Positions 7,617 to 10,546 of a stretch of 10,546 nt of DNA are shown here, one piece after another. The notes below the pieces were generated by a model. That model had not been told where the DNA came from. It searched no databases and saw only the letters and a list, made by a program, of their open reading frames with translations. The stretch's first letter is position 1, and every line of letters begins with the position of its first letter. The DNA comes from Deferribacteres bacterium JdFR-76 (GTDB lineage Bacteria > Zhuqueibacterota > JdFR-76), in assembly GCA_002011685.1 (NCBI GenBank), contig MTOL01000383.1:8669-19214 (forward strand). Reading direction: 5' to 3'. The position numbers were made by a program, and so were the translations under genes.

Positions 7617-7712
7617 CAAAAAACGCAACTGGTTTAACCTCCAGGTCCTGTTCTGAAAAGCGGTTTGGTGGTATGCGTGCTCGTACAGGTTTCAGGTGCA
7701 AATCCTTCCCGA

Positions 7713-7725
7713 TGATCTAAGATCA
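7713..7725. repeat. 13-bp palindrome in the leader of the NhaC-family gene
   Basis: TGATCT (7713-7718) and AGATCA (7720-7725) form a perfect inverted repeat around a single A. It lies in the predicted leader, 33 nt before the start codon. With a 1-nt centre it cannot form a full hairpin, so if functional it more likely marks a protein-binding site. The rest of the 7510-7758 intergenic stretch holds only the promoter, a weak 5-bp hairpin GTATG/CGTAC near 7670-7686, and no recognised riboswitch. Confidence 0.35.
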
Positions 7726-7758
7726 GAAACGGTTTTTGGCAGCGTCGGAGGATAGAAT

Positions 7759-9729
7759 ATGAAGCCCAAATCATTGCCGTTCATTATTTTGTTTTTGATT
7801 TCGTCTTCGGTTTTCACGCCTTCCTTTCCACAGGAACGACAGGTTCAGCCAGCCTCGTTCAAGATCGACGTTCCACAAGTTGTTCTGAAGAATATCACAT
7901 TCTCGCTGAAAATTACCGCATTGGACAGCAGCGGACAGGTGCTGCGAACTTTTTCTGATACGGTTGCGGTAGCTGGCATCCTTACCAAATCGGGAAACGG
8001 CACACAGTCCGTGAGGCTGCTGGGGCCATTCCGGAACGGCCGGTACGTTCTGGAAAATGCGGTGGTAGCCCGCACAGGCCGTATGTCAGTGCGCGTGGCT
8101 TACGGAGCCATCCAGTCAGAACAGGGATTCCGCTCCATTCCTGGCCTGCTTAGCATTCTTCCGCCGGTTCTTGCCATTGTACTGGCGCTGTTGCTGCGGC
8201 AGGTGCTTCTGTCGCTCTTTTTTGGAATCTGGCTCGGGGCAGCCTTTCTCAGCAGCTATAACCCGCTGGTGGGGCTTATGCGGGCACTGGATCATTACGT
8301 GGTGGGTTCACTGGGCGATCCTGACCATGCAGCAATCGCTATTTTCAGCCTTCTGCTGGGGGGAATGGTTGGCATTATTTCGCAGGCCGGGGGAACAGCC
8401 GGCATTGTTCAGGCTATTTCCCGTTTTGCCAGCAGTTTTCGCGGGGGACAACTCGCAACCTGGGCCATGGGGCTGTTTATTTTCTTTGATGATTACGCTA
8501 ACACGCTGGTCGTGGGAAACACCATGCGGCCCTTTACCGATCGGCTTCGGATTTCGCGTGAAAAGCTGTCTTACATCGTCGATTCCACCGCCGCTCCTGT
8601 TGCCAGTATCGCCATCATCTCCACCTGGGTTGGTTTTCAGGTGGGGTTGATTCAGTCGGCATTCGAAAATCTGGGAATTGTACGGGATGCCTATATCACC
8701 TTTCTGCAAAGCATCACTTACTCTTTCTATTCGATTATGGCCATTTTCACTGTTTTTTTCATTGCGTTCACCGAGCGGGACTTTGGCGCCATGCTCACTG
8801 CAGAGCGCCGGTCTCAGCGGACCGGACAGGTTTTAAGGCCGGGAGCCATTCCGCTGGCGGATACCAAAGCTCTGGAATCCATGTCTCAAAAGAAAGAAAT
8901 CCCGCTGCGCTGGGCCAACGCTGTCATTCCCATACTGGTGATGATCCTGGTGTCCTTTGCAGGACTGTATTACAGCGGCCTGCAAAGCCTGGGAGAACGG
9001 GCGACAACGGCCCGGTTCGGTGAAATCATCGGTAGCGCAGATTCTTTTGCTGCGCTAATGTGGGGGACAACTGTTGGAGTCTTTATAGCCGGGGGAATGG
9101 CTATCAGCCAGAAAATCTTAAACTTGAGCGAAGTTATGGAAGCCTGGCTTTCCGGAATCCGCGCTATGGTCCTCGCCATCGTTATTTTGGTGCTGGCCTG
9201 GGCCATCGGAAACATCTGCAACGATCTGCACACAGCAGATTACATTGTCCAAACGACGCGGGGTTTGTTTACGCCTCATCTGCTGCCGGCACTTACCTTC
9301 GTGGTGGCTGCTCTTACTTCCTTTTCCACAGGGACTTCCTGGGCCACCATGGCCATTCTCACGCCTCTTGTCGTCCCGCTGGCCCACCACATGCCAGCAG
9401 AATCCGGAATGAATCCTGAGGTAGCCAACACTATCCTTATCGGAACCATCGGTGCTGTGCTTTCGGGTTCGGTGTTTGGCGATCACTGTTCCCCCATTTC
9501 TGATACAACGATCATGTCGTCCATGGCTTCGGGAGCCGATCACATCGACCATGTGCGCACACAAATCCCCTACGCAATCCTGGCTGCAACCGTTGCTTTT
9601 GCTGTCGGGTATGTTCCTGCAGGGTACGGTATTCACCCGGTCATCTCCATCCCAGCAGGCGCCGTTCTCATTCTGCTGCTGATCACATTTCTGGGCAAAA
9701 AAGTGCGTACCGCTTCAAACCCAGGCTGA
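7759..9729 (+). CDS. NhaC-family Na+/H+ antiporter with extracytoplasmic N-terminal beta domain
   Basis: This 656-residue inner-membrane protein has the NhaC signature IFFDDYANTLVVGNTMRP (241-258; Asp244 and Asp245) and the matching second-repeat block GDHCSPISDTTIMSS (574-588; Asp575 and Asp582), the two broken-helix regions of this ion-transporter fold. Before the membrane core, which begins near residue 132 (SILPPVLAIVLALLL), there is a signal peptide (1-25) and about 100 residues of beta-rich sequence (FSLKITALDSSGQVL, SVRLLGPFRNGRYVLENAVV) resembling an Ig-like domain outside the membrane. Classical NhaC is shorter and lacks this part. The ATG has GGAGG at 7747-7751. It probably exchanges Na+ for H+. 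Related NhaC-type proteins carry lysine, arginine or organic acids, so an organic substrate is possible. A sodium extruder next to a presumed Na+ symporter is compatible, but a separate promoter argues against strict co-regulation. Confidence 0.88.
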   Translation: MKPKSLPFIILFLISSSVFTPSFPQERQVQPASFKIDVPQVVLKNITFSLKITALDSSGQVLRTFSDTVAVAGILTKSGNGTQSVRLLGPFRNGRYVLENAVVARTGRMSVRVAYGAIQSEQGFRSIPGLLSILPPVLAIVLALLLRQVLLSLFFGIWLGAAFLSSYNPLVGLMRALDHYVVGSLGDPDHAAIAIFSLLLGGMVGIISQAGGTAGIVQAISRFASSFRGGQLATWAMGLFIFFDDYANTLVVGNTMRPFTDRLRISREKLSYIVDSTAAPVASIAIISTWVGFQVGLIQSAFENLGIVRDAYITFLQSITYSFYSIMAIFTVFFIAFTERDFGAMLTAERRSQRTGQVLRPGAIPLADTKALESMSQKKEIPLRWANAVIPILVMILVSFAGLYYSGLQSLGERATTARFGEIIGSADSFAALMWGTTVGVFIAGGMAISQKILNLSEVMEAWLSGIRAMVLAIVILVLAWAIGNICNDLHTADYIVQTTRGLFTPHLLPALTFVVAALTSFSTGTSWATMAILTPLVVPLAHHMPAESGMNPEVANTILIGTIGAVLSGSVFGDHCSPISDTTIMSSMASGADHIDHVRTQIPYAILAATVAFAVGYVPAGYGIHPVISIPAGAVLILLLITFLGKKVRTASNPG

Positions 9730-9844
9730 TCGCACTGCCCAAAAATTCCGTCCCACCGGAACCTTTACCGGCGGTACAGCCTTCCGATAGTCCCGTTTGT
9801 CTGCTGACCGCCTCCCTCCTGCACACAGCGTCCTTCCACAGAGG

Positions 9845-9875
9845 TTGTCCGGCAATGGCACCGCATTTGCATAAT
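9845..9875 (+). promoter_or_regulatory. Weak candidate promoter for the PilZ gene
   Basis: CATAAT (9870-9875) matches 5 of 6 bases of the -10 consensus, and TTGTCC (9845-9850) could be a -35, but the spacer is 19 nt. The -10 would lie inside the inverted repeat at 9867-9883. No other feature was seen in 9730-9844 apart from an imperfect GC-rich hairpin near 9753-9774 without a T-run. Confidence 0.25.
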
Positions 9876-9883
9876 TAATGCAA
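9867..9883. repeat. 17-bp AT-rich inverted repeat upstream of the PilZ gene
   Basis: TTGCAT (9867-9872) and ATGCAA (9878-9883) are a perfect inverted repeat around AATTA. CCGCA (9861-9865) and TGCGG (9889-9893) extend it asymmetrically. It is 65 nt upstream of the PilZ start codon and overlaps the only good -10-like hexamer there, which makes it a candidate operator for a dimeric regulator. Confidence 0.45.
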
Positions 9884-9948
9884 TAAATTGCGGAATACGG
9901 AAAAAATTACAGGAAAAAAAGCCCAGAACCAGCGGAGGGAGGTAAAAA

Positions 9949-10338
9949 ATGCCGGTTACAACTGCCGTAAAAGAGCGAAGACGGTACGTAAGGGTTACAC
10001 CGTCTATGAGTCATCCGATTTTCACCACCATCCTGGATGAAGATGTGCGCATGGAAAGGATACCGGTCCGAGACATCAGCCTGGGAGGTGTTGCTTTGCT
10101 GCTGGACCAGCCCTACCGCCGATTCGTGGAAGGTCAGCCGTTACACCAGGTAAAAATCGATTTGCCGAAACTTGGAAGCATTTCGGCCAGTGGTGTGGTA
10201 CGCCGTTTCGAATACCTGCCTGATACCGGAAAGGCCATCTGTGCTCTGGAGTTTACACGCTTGCCAAGCGCCTCGGACCGGATGCTTTTTCAGTACATCA
10301 ATCGCAGGCAGCGGGAAATGCACTGGTTTAGCCGGTAA
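9949..10338 (+). CDS. Single-domain PilZ protein, probable c-di-GMP receptor
   Basis: This 129-residue cytosolic protein consists almost wholly of one PilZ beta-barrel. Both c-di-GMP-binding motifs are present: RxxxR as Arg11-Arg15 within ERRRYVRV, and (D/N)xSxxG as Asp42-Ile-Ser44-Leu-Gly-Gly47. Later strands (SISASGVVRRFEYL, KAICALEFTRL) and a C-terminal helix (ASDRMLFQYINRRQREM) match the domain's usual layout. GGAGGGAGG (9934-9942) sits 6 nt before the ATG. No partner domain is attached and no motility, pilus or exopolysaccharide gene is visible, so it probably works as an adaptor whose target cannot be named. It is separated from the antiporter by 219 nt and is likely a separate unit. 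Confidence 0.9.
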   Translation: MPVTTAVKERRRYVRVTPSMSHPIFTTILDEDVRMERIPVRDISLGGVALLLDQPYRRFVEGQPLHQVKIDLPKLGSISASGVVRRFEYLPDTGKAICALEFTRLPSASDRMLFQYINRRQREMHWFSR

Positions 10339-10443
10339 CCTGACCAGGTTTGCTTACACTGCAGCAACGTCCGGAGCAAAAGTCGGAGGAAAGACGCATC
10401 GGCCAAGCATCGCAGGAGGATTCCGCGGGAAGATTTCCAATCC

Positions 10444-10546
10444 CTATTTCTTTTCCGGGATGGGAGGTCGTTCGCATCGGGAAGAAATCCGCTGCAACTC
10501 CTTTAGCCGCTTGCCAAGCCTTTTCTTTACCTCGGCTGCCAGTGGC
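10444..10546 (-). CDS. C-terminal end of an unidentified convergent gene, partial
   Basis: On the minus strand one frame is open from the right edge to a TAG at 10446-10444, giving 33 residues: LAAEVKKRLGKRLKELQRIS followed by a short polar tail ending IPEKK. The Lys/Arg/Glu/Leu-rich amphipathic helix looks like a genuine protein end. It would converge on the PilZ gene, leaving 105 nt between the two stops. The piece is too short to assign a family. A plus-strand frame starting at an ATG at 10460 is also open but lacks a ribosome binding site. Confidence 0.4.
   Translation of the reverse strand, partial: PLAAEVKKRLGKRLKELQRISSRCERPPIPEKK

Noticed and set aside
7695..7705. GGTGCAAATCC, resembling part of a cobalamin riboswitch or a tRNA T-arm
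   Set aside because: The other cobalamin aptamer blocks are missing, the flanks do not form a T-arm stem, and no acceptor or anticodon arm can be drawn.
9118..9636. Minus-strand open frame of 172 codons inside the antiporter gene
   Set aside because: Shadow of the region coding the second NhaC signature. The translation is His-, Gly- and Ser-rich without structure.
9753..9774. Imperfect hairpin CCaCCGG/CCGGcGG after the antiporter gene, possible terminator
   Set aside because: It has a mismatch and no T-run downstream.
10337..10350. Hairpin AACCT-GACC-AGGTT at the end of the PilZ gene
   Set aside because: Only 5 bp and no T-tract. It could arise by chance.

Overview
The window is about 10.5 kb of ordinary-looking bacterial chromosome with moderately high GC. 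It is dense with genes that carry strong GGAGG-type ribosome binding sites. A TonB-dependent receptor with an N-terminal carboxypeptidase-regulatory-like domain shows a Gram-negative envelope. The mix of that receptor architecture, a glycosidase-like membrane protein, a signal-peptide-bearing NhaC antiporter and a lone PilZ protein fits the Bacteroidota/Calditrichota (FCB) side of the tree. This placement is an inference from architecture only; no rRNA or other marker gene is present. No insertion sequence, tRNA, rRNA or CRISPR array was seen.

Layout: (1) Positions 1-2534, minus strand: the N-terminal 844 codons of a large secreted/membrane protein. It has a GH2-type sugar-binding fold and TIM-barrel region followed by about six transmembrane helices, and it runs off the left edge. 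(2) Positions 2535-2952: a divergent intergenic region with a nested palindrome, a candidate promoter for each direction, a clear TPP riboswitch (2766-2860) and a Rho-independent terminator (2883-2921) just ahead of the next gene. (3) Positions 2953-7509, plus strand: a three-gene thiamine uptake and activation operon made of a TonB-dependent outer-membrane receptor, thiamine pyrophosphokinase and a sodium:solute symporter family permease whose start overlaps the kinase gene. (4) Positions 7510-9729: a sigma70-like promoter, a leader of about 136 nt with a small palindrome, and an NhaC-family Na+/H+ antiporter with an extra extracytoplasmic N-terminal domain. (5) Positions 9730-10338: an AT-rich inverted repeat that may overlap a promoter, and a single-domain PilZ (c-di-GMP receptor) protein. 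(6) The right edge: the probable C-terminal 33 codons of a convergent minus-strand gene of unknown function.

How the genes work together: the riboswitch, outer-membrane receptor, inner-membrane permease and kinase form a complete thiamine salvage route. Thiamine (or a derivative) would cross the outer membrane using TonB energy, cross the inner membrane through the Na+-coupled symporter, and be converted to TPP by the kinase. TPP would then shut the operon down through the riboswitch terminator. The notable points are the symporter in the place held by PnuT in the well-known Bacteroidetes cluster, the detailed riboswitch/terminator complementarity, and the glycosidase-like protein whose two expected catalytic glutamates look altered. 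I found no entirely new defence or mobile system here.
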